Source of the DNA: Nocardia transvalensis
GTDB taxonomy: Bacteria; Actinomycetota; Actinomycetes; Mycobacteriales; Mycobacteriaceae
Reading direction: 5' to 3'
Length of the DNA stretch: 64,000 bases
Assembly (NCBI RefSeq): GCF_015477765.1
Contig: NZ_JADLQQ010000006.1
Location: 124,001 to 188,000 of the forward strand
In this document: in pieces, positions 27,161 to 35,504 of the stretch
Layout of the letters: the number at the start of each line of letters is the position of its first letter
How positions within the stretch are numbered: the stretch's first letter is position 1
Translations under genes and position numbers: made by a program
The notes under the pieces: model-generated
Told to the model about the DNA's origin: nothing
Seen by the model: the letters and a program-made list of their open reading frames with translations, nothing else
Databases searched by the model: none

Positions 27161-28333
27161 CTACGGATTAGCGGCCAGCACTGCCGCGAGGCCTTCTTGC
27201 AGGTCCTTGACGAAATACTCGGGAACCTCCAGCGACGGGAAATGTCCCCCCTTTTCGGGCGACCTCCATCGGACGATCTGTCGGTACCGCTCCTGTGCCC
27301 AGGGGCGCGGGCACTTCTCGACGTCGCGGGGATACATAGTGAGTGCTGACGGGACGTCGACCCGAAGTTCGGGGTCGAGCGAGTTGTGGCTTTCGTAGTA
27401 AATGCGGGCCGCCGATGCGCCGGTCCGCGTCAGCCAATACAGGGTGACGTCGTCGAGAACGCGGTCTCTGGAAATCGTCTCGAACGGGCTGTCTTCGGTA
27501 TCTGTCCACTCGGCGAATTTGTCGAGGATCCAGGCAAGAAGCCCGACCGGTGAGTCGACGAGCGAGTAGCCGATGGTCTGCGGTCGGGTCGCCTGCTGTT
27601 TCGCGTACGCCGCGCGATGGCGCCAGAAATCGCGGGTTTCCTCGGTCCACTTGCGCTCGACCGCCGTCAGCCCGTCCGTTGTCAATCCGGGCGGCGCCTC
27701 CGCGAACGTTGTGTGGATGCCGAGAACGTGCGCCGGGAACCTGCCGCCGAGCACGGTGGTGATATTGCCTCCCCAATCGCCGCCGTGGGCTGCGAACTTG
27801 CCGTAGCCGAGCCTTCCCATCAGTTCCACCCATGCGGCCGCGATCTTTTCGGTTCCCCACCCGGTGGTGGCCGGCTTATCGCTGTAACCGAAGCCTGGTA
27901 GCGACGGGACCACGACGTGGAACGCCGGCGCGTCTGCATCTTTCGGATCTGCCAGCTCGTCGACTACATCGATGAACCGAGCAATGCTGTCCGGCCAGCC
28001 GTGCGTCAAGATCAGAGGAGTGGCATCTGCACGCGCGGATCGGCGGTGCAGGAAGTGGATTCCCAGATCATCAATGGTCGTGCGGAACTGGCCGATCCGG
28101 TTGAGGCGCTCTTCGAACGGCCGCCAGTTGTACCCGGTGCGCCAGTAGTTCACGACGTCGACGAGGTCGGCGAGAGGAACGCCCTGTTCCCATCGGCGCG
28201 GGTCGGGCGCGGCGCGATAGACCGTCTCGGCCTCCGGTAGCCGCGCCGCGGCCAATCGCGCGCGCAGATCGTCGAGGTCGGCGTCGGTTGCGTGGGCTTC
28301 GAATGCTTGCACGTCGCTGGTTGGACGGAGCAT
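27161..28333 (-). CDS. Epoxide hydrolase (alpha/beta hydrolase)
   Basis: A 390-residue epoxide hydrolase of the same family as 15478-16632. The N-terminal EHN region begins QAFEAHATDADLDDLRARL. HGWPDS carries the oxyanion region, AHGGDWGGN (Asp near 187) the nucleophile, and PEKGGHFPSLEVPEYF (about 363) the catalytic His. The YYESHNSL segment lies in the lid. The ATG at 28333 has AGGAGG upstream. It is divergent from a CGNR zinc-finger regulator, and the 103-nt interval carries three phased AACCG-type sites, so it is probably repressed or activated by that protein. It detoxifies or metabolises an unknown epoxide. Confidence 0.93.
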   Translation of the reverse strand: MLRPTSDVQAFEAHATDADLDDLRARLAAARLPEAETVYRAAPDPRRWEQGVPLADLVDVVNYWRTGYNWRPFEERLNRIGQFRTTIDDLGIHFLHRRSARADATPLILTHGWPDSIARFIDVVDELADPKDADAPAFHVVVPSLPGFGYSDKPATTGWGTEKIAAAWVELMGRLGYGKFAAHGGDWGGNITTVLGGRFPAHVLGIHTTFAEAPPGLTTDGLTAVERKWTEETRDFWRHRAAYAKQQATRPQTIGYSLVDSPVGLLAWILDKFAEWTDTEDSPFETISRDRVLDDVTLYWLTRTGASAARIYYESHNSLDPELRVDVPSALTMYPRDVEKCPRPWAQERYRQIVRWRSPEKGGHFPSLEVPEYFVKDLQEGLAAVLAANP

Positions 28334-28354
28334 GAGACCTCCTGGCCATCGGGG

Positions 28355-28434
28355 AACCGGCTACGACCTTCCGTGAACCGGCTTAGACGGTTCTAACATG
28401 TCTTCATGCCAGCGTGCAACCAGCTAAGGTGGTT
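28355..28434. promoter_or_regulatory. Three phased operator sites between epoxide hydrolase and CGNR regulator
   Basis: Sites begin AACCGGCTACGA (28355), AACCGGCTTAGA (28376) and AACCAGCTAAGG (28418): spacings of 21 and 42 bp, whole multiples of two helical turns. The last two are true inverted repeats, GAACCG-N7-CGGTTC (28375-28393) and AACCA-N7-TGGTT (28418-28434); the first has only the left half. The last site ends 2 nt before the regulator's ATG, which suggests autorepression. Confidence 0.7.
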
Positions 28435-28436
28435 CC

Positions 28437-28997
28437 ATGCGTGCTGGGTTCCCTGACTTTCGCCTCGGTAGCGTGCTGGCGACCAGCTTCACGGCGACTC
28501 TGACGGAGCGTCAGGGCAACGCTGTGGAGCGCATTCCCACGCCGCAGCGACTCGTCGACTGGCTGGCAGTGAACGGTCTCGCGGTGGAGTCCTGCACCAC
28601 CGCCCAGCTCGAACGCGCTCGCGAACTGAGGGAATCAATTCACGCCGCCGCGACAGCGGCCGCGATCCGAGACGCTCTCCCCGCGTCTGCTGTTCAAGTC
28701 ATCAATGACTGCAGCATTCAGGGTCGGGCCGCGGCTATCCTGACGCCCGAGGGCAATCGTCAATGGCGACTCAGTTGCGTAGAAGATGCCCTAGGCGTAA
28801 TCGCCGCCGACGCGATCAGCATCATCGCAGGCGAACGAGACGGAAAATTGGCCTTGTGCGCATCGCCAACCTGCCGAGCCGCCTTCTTCGACACCAGTCA
28901 AAGTCGCACCCGCAAATGGTGTGACATGAACACGTGCGGGAACCGTCAGAAGAAGGCGCGCTTCAATGCCAACCAGCGCAAGCACACCAGAGGCTGA
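28437..28997 (+). CDS. CGNR zinc-finger / ABATE-domain regulator
   Basis: A 186-residue protein. Residues about 1-130 form the ABATE-like ligand-binding region typical of this family (LVDWLAVNGLAVESCTTAQL). Residues about 140-180 carry the CGNR zinc finger: LCASPTCRAAFFD then KWCDMNTCGNRQKKARFN, that is two C-x4-C pairs and the name-giving CGNR motif, followed by a basic tail. Family members bind DNA and regulate nearby catabolic genes. It is divergent from an epoxide hydrolase and overlaps its own probable operator, with AAGGTGG as a weak ribosome site inside it. Base composition is somewhat less GC-rich than its neighbours. Confidence 0.9.
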   Translation: MRAGFPDFRLGSVLATSFTATLTERQGNAVERIPTPQRLVDWLAVNGLAVESCTTAQLERARELRESIHAAATAAAIRDALPASAVQVINDCSIQGRAAAILTPEGNRQWRLSCVEDALGVIAADAISIIAGERDGKLALCASPTCRAAFFDTSQSRTRKWCDMNTCGNRQKKARFNANQRKHTRG

Positions 28998-29095
28998 CTG
29001 CAGCCGACGACAGTCGCGGTGCCATCCATGCGGGGATTTGGGCTAGGCTGAGCCGGTCGAAGGCGAGCACCGTCGAGGCCTGGGAGGGGATTGTC

Positions 29096-30313
29096 TTGTT
29101 GGGCAGGGTATTTCGTTGTCTATTGATTGTGCTGCCGGCCTCGGCCTCGGTTGGCGTCGTTGCCCGAGCCGAACCGGTGCCATCGCAACAGGTATCGGTG
29201 GTCGTTACCCTGCCTGAGCCGACCGGCGACGATGCGATCGGCGTGGTGGATCTGCATCTGGTCGATCCGTCTCGTCACGATCCGTATGTCCCGGCTCGTG
29301 CACGCGAGTTGATGGTCAGCATCTGGTACCCCGCCGCCGATCGGGCGGCAATGCCGGTGCGGCCCTGGTTTTCCGAACAGGTGGCCCGGGCCTACGCAGA
29401 CGGCTTGGCCGAGATCGGCCCGCCGACCGCGGGGTCGTGGACGTTGGCGCCCAGCCATGGTCGGGTCGATGCGGCTGCGGACAGCGCCGGTGGGCGGCGG
29501 CCGATCGTGTTGTTCTCCCCCGGCATGGGCATGCCGCGGGAGGCCAGTACCGCGCAGGCCGAGGATCTCGCCAGTCACGGATTCGTCGTGGTCGCCATGA
29601 GCCACACCTACGAATCGCTGGCGACCGAATTCCCCGGCGGACGGCTCGAAAAGAGCGTGCTGCCGCAGGCCGAGGATACCGATCAGGCCAAGGCGCAGAT
29701 CGGACAGGCGATGCAGGTCCGCGTCGCCGACACGCGATTCGTCCTCGACCGGCTGGCCGACCTCGGCGCCGGCGCCGACCCGGACGCCGACGGGCATCCG
29801 CTGCCCGCGAATCTCGCCGGAATACTCGATCTGTCGAAGATCGCGATGTTCGGGCATTCACTCGGTGGCGCCACCGCGGCCCAGGTGATGCACGATGATC
29901 GGCGCGTCGCCGCCGGGGTGGATCTGGATGGCTCCCTGTGGGGTTCGGTGCTCACCGACGGATTGGACCGCCCGTTCGTACTGATCGGCGGTACCGATCA
30001 CGGACGAGCCCAGGACCCCAGCTGGCAGCAGTTCTGGGCCGCCGCTCGCGGACCGAAACTGGAATTCCGGCTCGACGGCTCGCAGCATCACTCGTTCTGC
30101 GACAACCAGCTGATCGTTCCCGCCCTGGCCGCCGCGGGCATCGTGCCCGCCGATTTCGCCGCCGAGATGGTCGGCACCATCGACCCGCGGGCCTCGCTCG
30201 ATCTGCAGCGCGGCTACCTGCGCACCTTCTTCGACACGACACTCGGTCGATACGACGATCTCCCGAAGGCCCCCGCCACCTTGCTGCACCCGGAAATGAT
30301 CCCGGTTCCGTAG
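29096..30313 (+). CDS. Secreted lipase, platelet-activating-factor acetylhydrolase-like
   Basis: A roughly 405-residue exported hydrolase. TTG 29096 was chosen because GGGAGGGG (29082-29089) lies 6 nt upstream and translation then begins with a signal peptide (FRCLLIVLPASASVGVVARA). The mature region holds LMVSIWYPAAD, the oxyanion loop IVLFSPGMGMPRE, the nucleophile elbow MFGHSLGGATAAQ (Ser near 255), and SQHHSFCDN with the likely catalytic His; GGTDHG is a candidate acid. The layout matches plasma PAF-acetylhydrolase-type isoform II esterases. It would act on lipid esters outside the membrane. The gene stands alone, with more than 300 nt after it. Confidence 0.85.
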   Translation: MLGRVFRCLLIVLPASASVGVVARAEPVPSQQVSVVVTLPEPTGDDAIGVVDLHLVDPSRHDPYVPARARELMVSIWYPAADRAAMPVRPWFSEQVARAYADGLAEIGPPTAGSWTLAPSHGRVDAAADSAGGRRPIVLFSPGMGMPREASTAQAEDLASHGFVVVAMSHTYESLATEFPGGRLEKSVLPQAEDTDQAKAQIGQAMQVRVADTRFVLDRLADLGAGADPDADGHPLPANLAGILDLSKIAMFGHSLGGATAAQVMHDDRRVAAGVDLDGSLWGSVLTDGLDRPFVLIGGTDHGRAQDPSWQQFWAAARGPKLEFRLDGSQHHSFCDNQLIVPALAAAGIVPADFAAEMVGTIDPRASLDLQRGYLRTFFDTTLGRYDDLPKAPATLLHPEMIPVP

Positions 30314-30624
30314 GCGCTCGCCCGACCGACCAGGCTCGAGAAAGCAAATCCTGACATCGCCGGACGTCGGCCGGAGAATGCTCGAGTTCTTCCAGCCGAG
30401 CTGAACGGAGTCGATCGCCTCGCGGGGACGTTACCGCGCCTACCACTAATAATCTTGTGGTACAACGTATTTCGTAACCCCACGCCAGCATCGGGCTGAT
30501 ACCATCGGTCTCGTCGACGTCGACTGGCCAGGCCGATATCACCCTCCTGGCGCGGCCCACAGGCGGTCCGGGAGAGATCACGTTTCCCGAGATGTGTGAG
30601 TGCAGATTCGACGAAGGGCAGACC
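30314..30624. other. Intergenic region with inverted repeat
   Basis: No coding sequence is recognised. The centre is AT-richer than its surroundings and holds a perfect inverted repeat TACCAC-N10-GTGGTA (30441-30462) enclosing TAATAATC. This is a plausible promoter/operator for the small secreted protein that follows, but no regulator is adjacent. Confidence 0.4.
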
Positions 30625-30960
30625 ATGAAACACATCGGTGGCAAGTTGGCTGCGGCCGGTGCGGTTCTCGCCTCGGCCTTCGGCGGGGCAGCCTGCGCCG
30701 ATGCCGATCCCGACCCGTCCAACACGGACATGGCGAAGGGCATCTTCACCTACACCCACCACGATGACCCGCAGCGGCTGCCCGATCCCCGCAACAACCA
30801 CTGCTACCGCATCGAGGGGCGAGGGCTTGTCGAGAACAACACCGATCGGCAGGCGCTACTGTTCCGCGGCGACGACTGCGACGGGAAGATCGAGCGCGAC
30901 ATGGCGCCCGGAGGGCGTGAGAGCCATGTCGAATTCCGTTCCGTGATCTTCATTCGATAA
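30625..30960 (+). CDS. Small secreted protein, unknown function
   Basis: A 111-residue protein. The ATG at 30625 has GAAGGG upstream and begins a signal peptide, KHIGGKLAAAGAVLASAFGG, with likely cleavage near ACADA. The mature part of about 80 residues is hydrophilic, with two further cysteines (NNHCYRIE and GDDCDGK) that could form one disulfide. It ends EFRSVIFIR. I do not recognise a family. The many charged residues and small size resemble exported actinobacterial proteins of unknown role. It is followed by a 23-bp palindrome and an FAD oxidoreductase gene. Confidence 0.75.
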   Translation: MKHIGGKLAAAGAVLASAFGGAACADADPDPSNTDMAKGIFTYTHHDDPQRLPDPRNNHCYRIEGRGLVENNTDRQALLFRGDDCDGKIERDMAPGGRESHVEFRSVIFIR

Positions 30961-31007
30961 CTTCCCCGGTCGGCCCCGCCTATTAGCTCCAAGCTGGCCA
31001 TATACCA

Positions 31008-31030
31008 AAACGTGAGTACTACTCACGTTT
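31008..31030. promoter_or_regulatory. Perfect 10-bp-arm palindrome, TetR-type operator candidate
   Basis: Arms AAACGTGAGT (31008-31017) and ACTCACGTTT (31021-31030) around a 3-nt centre. It lies 111 nt before the FAD oxidoreductase start and 47 nt after the preceding stop. Size and symmetry suit a TetR- or GntR-family dimer, but no regulator gene is adjacent. Confidence 0.65.
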
Positions 31031-31141
31031 CGGGATCCGCGGAAAATTGCCATATGCGAGCAGAGGTGCGAGTCGGCTAGGGTCGGTTCCATCCCGAGGG
31101 CCCCGGGGTATCGAAATATCACTCGACCCTTAGGAAAAATG

Positions 31142-32377
31142 ATGTCCGATCATTCCGACGTCGTCGTCATCGGTGGCGGAATATTTGGGTGCACAATGGC
31201 CTTGCACTTGCTCGAAGCCGGCGCGGGAAGTGTTCGGCTGCTCGAACGCGACGGGCTCTTTCAAGGCACCAGCGCAGCCGGTGCCGGGTTCCTGGCGAGC
31301 TGGACTCCCTTCGAGGCGGAGCAGGCCGTGACCCGCTACGGACTGGAGTACTACGCCGGACTCCAAGCCGAAGGCCGCGATATCGACCTGCGTTGCAACG
31401 GCATTCTGTGGCTGGACGTCCGCGCGTCCTCCTTGCGAGAAATCAGCGACAACCGCGGGCAGTACGGCGAGTCGGCCACTGTCCTGGATGCGGCCGCGGT
31501 CGAGGCACTGACCCACGGCCTCGTCACGGGCAGTGCCATACACGGCGGGCTGTTCGAACCCGGTGGCGCGCAGGTCTTCGCCCCGAAGGTCGGGGCGGCC
31601 CTCGCCGAGCGGCTGCACCGTCACCCGGGTGTGGTCGACTCGCGGCGACCGGTCACCGGGCTGCGTACCCGTGGCGGCCGGATCGTCGGCGTCGAGACCG
31701 CTACCGGAACCATCGACTGTGATGCCGTCGTGGTAGCCGCGGGCGCCTGGAGCAACGGACTGCTCCGGTCCCTCGGCGTATTCCTGCCCACCGCACCGCA
31801 GATCACCTCGCGGATCATCACCGAGAACCTCGACCTGCCCAGCACCCTGCCCGCCCTGTTCCTGTCGGGCCTGATTCCCGAGGAGCCCGACGGCGGAACA
31901 CTGCTGTGGGTGCGCTGGCACGACGGTGGCCTGCTCTGGGGCGGCACCTACGACACATACCCGCGCAATATCCTCCTCGACGCCCCGGTGCCGGAACGAC
32001 TCGATGAAATCCCCTACGACGGTGTGCGGGAACTGTTGCGAGTGGCCGCGCGCGCCGACACTGCCATGCCGGTGCTGGCCCGGCAATCGAGCATCTCGAT
32101 CAAGCACGGCGCCCCCTGCTACACCCCCGATTGGCGGGCATTGGTCGGGCCGATCGCCCGCGTCGATGGCCTCTACGTCCTGGCCGGAGACAACGAAGCC
32201 GGGCTCACCCACGGCCCCGGCTACGCCAAGGTCCTCACCGACATACTCCTGCACGGAACCAGCAACCTGACCCCCGCCGACGACTGGAACCCCGACCGCT
32301 TCGGCGATCAATACACCACCGAAGCCTCCGTCATCGAGGCTTACCTCGGGTACCAGAACTCCTTCACCGCCACCTAG
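31142..32377 (+). CDS. FAD-dependent oxidoreductase (DAO family)
   Basis: A 411-residue flavoprotein of the D-amino-acid-oxidase/glycine-oxidase type. The N-terminal dinucleotide fold is VVVIGGGIFGCTMALHLLE (about 6-24), ending with the Glu of LLERD that binds the FAD ribose. TSAAGAGFLASWT is the usual second FAD-contact loop. CDAVVVAAGAWSN marks the ATG-like strand, and YVLAGDNEAGLTHGPGYAKV the C-terminal FAD site. ATG 31142 is preferred over 31139 since AGGA lies 6 nt before it. It should oxidise a C-N bond of an amine or amino acid with oxygen as acceptor. A strong palindrome upstream suggests single-gene control. Confidence 0.9.
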   Translation: MSDHSDVVVIGGGIFGCTMALHLLEAGAGSVRLLERDGLFQGTSAAGAGFLASWTPFEAEQAVTRYGLEYYAGLQAEGRDIDLRCNGILWLDVRASSLREISDNRGQYGESATVLDAAAVEALTHGLVTGSAIHGGLFEPGGAQVFAPKVGAALAERLHRHPGVVDSRRPVTGLRTRGGRIVGVETATGTIDCDAVVVAAGAWSNGLLRSLGVFLPTAPQITSRIITENLDLPSTLPALFLSGLIPEEPDGGTLLWVRWHDGGLLWGGTYDTYPRNILLDAPVPERLDEIPYDGVRELLRVAARADTAMPVLARQSSISIKHGAPCYTPDWRALVGPIARVDGLYVLAGDNEAGLTHGPGYAKVLTDILLHGTSNLTPADDWNPDRFGDQYTTEASVIEAYLGYQNSFTAT

Positions 32378-32527
32378 AACCGACTACGAGCGACGACCGA
32401 CCACCAGCCAGACGTTGGTGCCGACGGTGGAGGCAACCCACCGTCGGCACTCTGTCCCAGGGGACCCGGGGGTGGAGTCGGCGGCACGACGAGAACCGCC
32501 GCGGTAGCGAATATCAACTCGACATAT

Positions 32528-32546
32528 TTCGCTTGCGGCAAGATGC
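32528..32546 (+). promoter_or_regulatory. RAE-like element upstream of rox-like gene
   Basis: CTTGCGGCAAG (32532-32542) is the exact inverted-repeat core of the RAE; G before it also matches, while the outer bases do not. It lies about 140 nt upstream of the monooxygenase start and in the same orientation, within a 304-nt interval (32378-32681) that holds no gene. Confidence 0.65.
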
Positions 32547-32681
32547 GGGGTGCCGCACAATGGGCGGCCGATGCCAGGACCTGCGGAAATTCGGAATCAG
32601 CGAGACGCGTGCACACGCGGCCGCGCCTGACGACGGGGGCGCACGACGACTGGGTATGAGAATTCGGCGAACGGGCGGTTC

Positions 32682-34106
32682 ATGTTCGATGTGATCATTG
32701 CCGGGTGTGGGCCGACCGGTGCGATGCTGGCCGCCGAACTGCGGCTGCACGATGTGCGGGTTCTCGTTCTGGAGAAGGAAACCGAACCCGTGTCGTTCAT
32801 CCGCATAGTCAGTCTGCATATGCGCAGCCTCGAGCTGATGGCGATGCGCGGACTGCTGGATCGCATTCTCGAACGCGCCAGACGGCGTCCGGTCGGCGGT
32901 ATCTTCGCCGCCATCGCCAAACCCGCGCCCGAGGGACTGGATTCCGCGCACGCCTATCTGCTGGGCATCCCGCAGCCGGTCATCAATCAGCTGCTCGAAG
33001 ACCATGCGATCGAACTGGGTGCGCAGGTCCGAAGCGGTTGTGCGGTGACCGGTTTCGAGCAGGGCGACGAGGGCGTGACCGTCGAGTTGGCCGACGGACA
33101 GCGGCTGCGGTCGCGTTACCTCGTCGGCTGTGACGGCGCGCGCAGTACGGTGCGCAAACTGCTCGGCGTCGAATTCCCCGGCGAGCCCTCGCGAAACGAC
33201 ACGTTGATGGGCGAGATGGAAGTGGGTGTGCCGCAGGAGGAGATCGCCGCCAAGGTAGCCGAAATCGGCGGGACCACCAAGCGAATCAGTCTCCGGCCCT
33301 TCGGCGAACGGGTCTACAGCGTCGTGGTCCCCGCCGCGGGAGTCAGCGATCGCGCCGAACCGCCCACCCTCGAGGATTTCGAACAACAGTTGCGCGCCAT
33401 CGCCGGAACCGATTTCGGCGTGCACTCCCCGCGCTGGCTGTCCCGCTTCGGCGATGCCACCCGGTTGGCCGAGCGGTATCGAGTCGGTCGGGTGCTGCTG
33501 GCCGGCGATGCGGCGCACATCCACCCGCCCATCGGCGGTCAGGGCCTGAACCTGGGCGTGCAAGACGCAGTCAACCTCGGCTGGAAACTGGCCGCACAGA
33601 TCCGCGGCTGGGCGCCGGAAACATTGCTGGACACCTACCAGACCGAACGTCATCCGGTCGCCGCAGACGTACTGGACAACACCCGCGCCCAGATGGAACT
33701 GCTGTCCACCGAACCGGGCCCGCAGGCCGTGCGCAGGCTGCTCACCGAACTGATGGACTTCAACGAGGTGAACCGCTATCTGATCGAGAAGATCACCGCT
33801 ATCGACATCCGCTACGACTTCGGCTCAGGCCCCGACCTTCTCGGCCGCCGCCTGCGCGACATCGACCTGAAACAGGGCCACCTCTACGCCCAACTCCACC
33901 GGGGCCGCGGCCTGGTACTCGACCGCACCGAACGCCTGACCGTCGAGGGCTGGTCGGACCGAGTCGACCTCATCGCGGATCCCACTGCGGCACTGGATGT
34001 TCCGGCCATCCTGTTACGCCCCGACGGCCACGTCGCCTGGATCGGCGAGCACCAGCAGGACCTGAACGACCACCTCTCCCGCTGGTTCGGCAAGCCCGCC
34101 CACTGA
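32682..34106 (+). CDS. rox: FAD monooxygenase, rifampicin monooxygenase (Rox)-like
   Basis: A 474-residue class A flavoprotein monooxygenase. VIIAGCGPTGAMLAAELRLH (4-23) is the FAD GxGxxG fold with Cys at the usual third Gly-adjacent position, GCDGARSTVRKLLG is the DG motif, and LLAGDAAHIHPPIGGQGLN is the GD motif. The C-terminal thioredoxin-like segment ends DHLSRWFGK. LGIPQPVINQLLEDHA, GTDFGVHSPRWLSRFGDATR and STEPGPQAVRRLL-type stretches match recalled Rox sequences of Nocardia and Streptomyces closely. Rox hydroxylates the rifamycin naphthoquinone, opening the ansa macrocycle. An RAE core upstream supports this. The common first-motif GGGPTG is GCGPTG here. Confidence 0.87.
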   Translation: MFDVIIAGCGPTGAMLAAELRLHDVRVLVLEKETEPVSFIRIVSLHMRSLELMAMRGLLDRILERARRRPVGGIFAAIAKPAPEGLDSAHAYLLGIPQPVINQLLEDHAIELGAQVRSGCAVTGFEQGDEGVTVELADGQRLRSRYLVGCDGARSTVRKLLGVEFPGEPSRNDTLMGEMEVGVPQEEIAAKVAEIGGTTKRISLRPFGERVYSVVVPAAGVSDRAEPPTLEDFEQQLRAIAGTDFGVHSPRWLSRFGDATRLAERYRVGRVLLAGDAAHIHPPIGGQGLNLGVQDAVNLGWKLAAQIRGWAPETLLDTYQTERHPVAADVLDNTRAQMELLSTEPGPQAVRRLLTELMDFNEVNRYLIEKITAIDIRYDFGSGPDLLGRRLRDIDLKQGHLYAQLHRGRGLVLDRTERLTVEGWSDRVDLIADPTAALDVPAILLRPDGHVAWIGEHQQDLNDHLSRWFGKPAH

Positions 34107-34213
34107 ACTGGGAGTGGCGAACGGCCGGTATGCCGATTGTCGAGCAAAGACTTTCGTCGAACAGGTCGCCAGCCGGGCTCACGGTGAACGGTCGCGACGG
34201 TAACAAACACGTC

Positions 34214-34600
34214 TCATCCGAGACGGAGGACATGGTCAGGCGTGATGCGGATAGTGACCCGTTGCGAGCCGGGCGGGTCTTGGGCTTTCTCTACATCGTA
34301 TTTTTCCGCCAACCGGTCCAGCACGGCGTCCACTCCCTGATGCTCGAGCCGTGCATTGCCGGAGATACTCACGTAGTGGAAAGGGTTGGAAGGGTCCACA
34401 ACGCTCACCGCGGCCCGCGGATCCCGGCGTACGTGGCGCTCCTTGGCGCTGCCTACGGTCGCGCTGATGAGAATGTCATCGCCGTCGATTTCCAGCGCGA
34501 CCATGGTGTTGTGCAGGCTTCCGTCCGGGCGGATGGTGGTAACCCAGCCGTAGATCGGCCGGGAGAGGAGCTCGCGGGCGGCGGCGTCGAGCTGTGCCAT
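34214..34600 (-). CDS. PPOX-class (F420/FMN) flavin-binding protein
   Basis: A 128-residue split-barrel protein of the pyridoxamine-5'-phosphate-oxidase-like superfamily. WVTTIRPDGSLHNTMVALEI is the usual N-terminal strand pair, SAKERHVRRDPRAAVSVVD the helix and strand that bind the cofactor phosphate, and YVSISGNARLEHQG the next strand. The length and the ATIR-type start fit PPOX-class F420-dependent enzymes of actinobacteria that reduce conjugated substrates or heme products, but FMN cannot be excluded. A strong ribosome site (GGAGGAGGTCAGC) precedes ATG 34600. It is the second gene on this strand after the acyltransferase remnant 35 nt upstream. Confidence 0.87.
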   Translation of the reverse strand: MAQLDAAARELLSRPIYGWVTTIRPDGSLHNTMVALEIDGDDILISATVGSAKERHVRRDPRAAVSVVDPSNPFHYVSISGNARLEHQGVDAVLDRLAEKYDVEKAQDPPGSQRVTIRITPDHVLRLG

Positions 34601-34634
34601 GCTGACCTCCTCCGGTTGCCGTTGTAGTCGTGAA

Positions 34635-35204
34635 TCAGCGCGGTAGGTCTGTGAGGACTGCGCGGATCCGGTCGACCGGCACGCTGACGCAAGGATCGAT
34701 GATGCTGGAGTCGATGGTGAGTTGCCCGTTGAACGTGGTGATGATGTAAATACTACGGACGTTCGGCGGATGAAGTATCGGTGCCATGTGTGGGTTCATC
34801 ATGTAGCCGGTAGGTACGAAATCCTCGATGGTCAGACCCTGGGGGGTGCGCAGCGGGGGGATTTTTCCCCAGTTCGTCGCATCGAGCTGCACGGCGGAAG
34901 GTGTGGTCTGCTCGCCGGGGGCGCGCAGGGCGGATCGCTGAATGATCCCGGCGGCGAGGTCGTGGGCGAGTTTTTCGGTGACGGCGTGCGCAAGTGGCGC
35001 AAAGCTTGTATCGGTGCCGGCGGCGGCGCCGAACTGGGAGGACAACACCGGATAGGACTGTTGCAGAGCCCGAAACGCTTCCGATAGGGCAATCCGATCC
35101 AGACGGCCACGGACTCGGACCGTGAAACCGGAGTAGACGCCGACCGCAGCGAACCGTGCTTCGCTGGCAGCGGCAGGACGTATGACGACAGCCGATGACT
35201 GCAT
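34635..35204 (-). pseudogene. Internally deleted condensation/PapA-like acyltransferase remnant
   Basis: An open frame of 189 residues. Residues about 20-60 (FTVRVRGRLDRIALSEAFRA, LQQSYPVLSSQF) match the first strand and helix of condensation-domain and PapA-type acyltransferases. The last 60 residues (YMMNPHMAPILHPPNVR, LTIDSSIIDP) resemble their C-terminal strands. The central HHxxxDG catalytic motif and about 200 residues are absent. The frame is intact and has GGAGAG upstream, so a short protein could still be made, but acyl transfer by the usual mechanism is not possible. It could be a decayed lipid or peptide biosynthesis gene, or a reduced regulatory paralogue. Confidence 0.5.
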
Positions 35205-35470
35205 AGCCGCTCTCCAATCTTTCTGCCGGTTCGGTCGGTTGGATGGCTTGGACGCTCAGGACGTGGCAGAAGACGGTTGCGCGCCTCCCGGTTCCGATAG
35301 CCAGCATGTTGCGGTGCCGAGTCCGGGGGAAGGGAGAGTTTTTCCTGGTAACGCCAGTCCCACCCTCGCCGTCTGACCAGAAGAATGACGAGGCGGAACC
35401 GAGGGATCTCCATGTCCAGGGCGTCGCTGTCCGGAATCGGCGCCAGGAATCTCGACGCGCGAGATCAGCA

Positions 35471-35498
35471 TTGAATCGAACATATGTTCGTATACCCT
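35471..35498 (+). promoter_or_regulatory. LexA (SOS) box embedded in a promoter
   Basis: TCGAACATATGTTCGT (35476-35491) matches the mycobacterial-type SOS box TCGAAC-N4-GTTCGA at 11 of 12 fixed positions. It lies between TTGAAT (35471-35476, -35-like) and TACCCT (35493-35498, -10 TANNNT). The predicted start point, 7 nt beyond the -10, is the GTG of the next gene. LexA bound here would block RNA polymerase. Confidence 0.75.
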
Positions 35499-35504
35499 CT
35501 AGGT

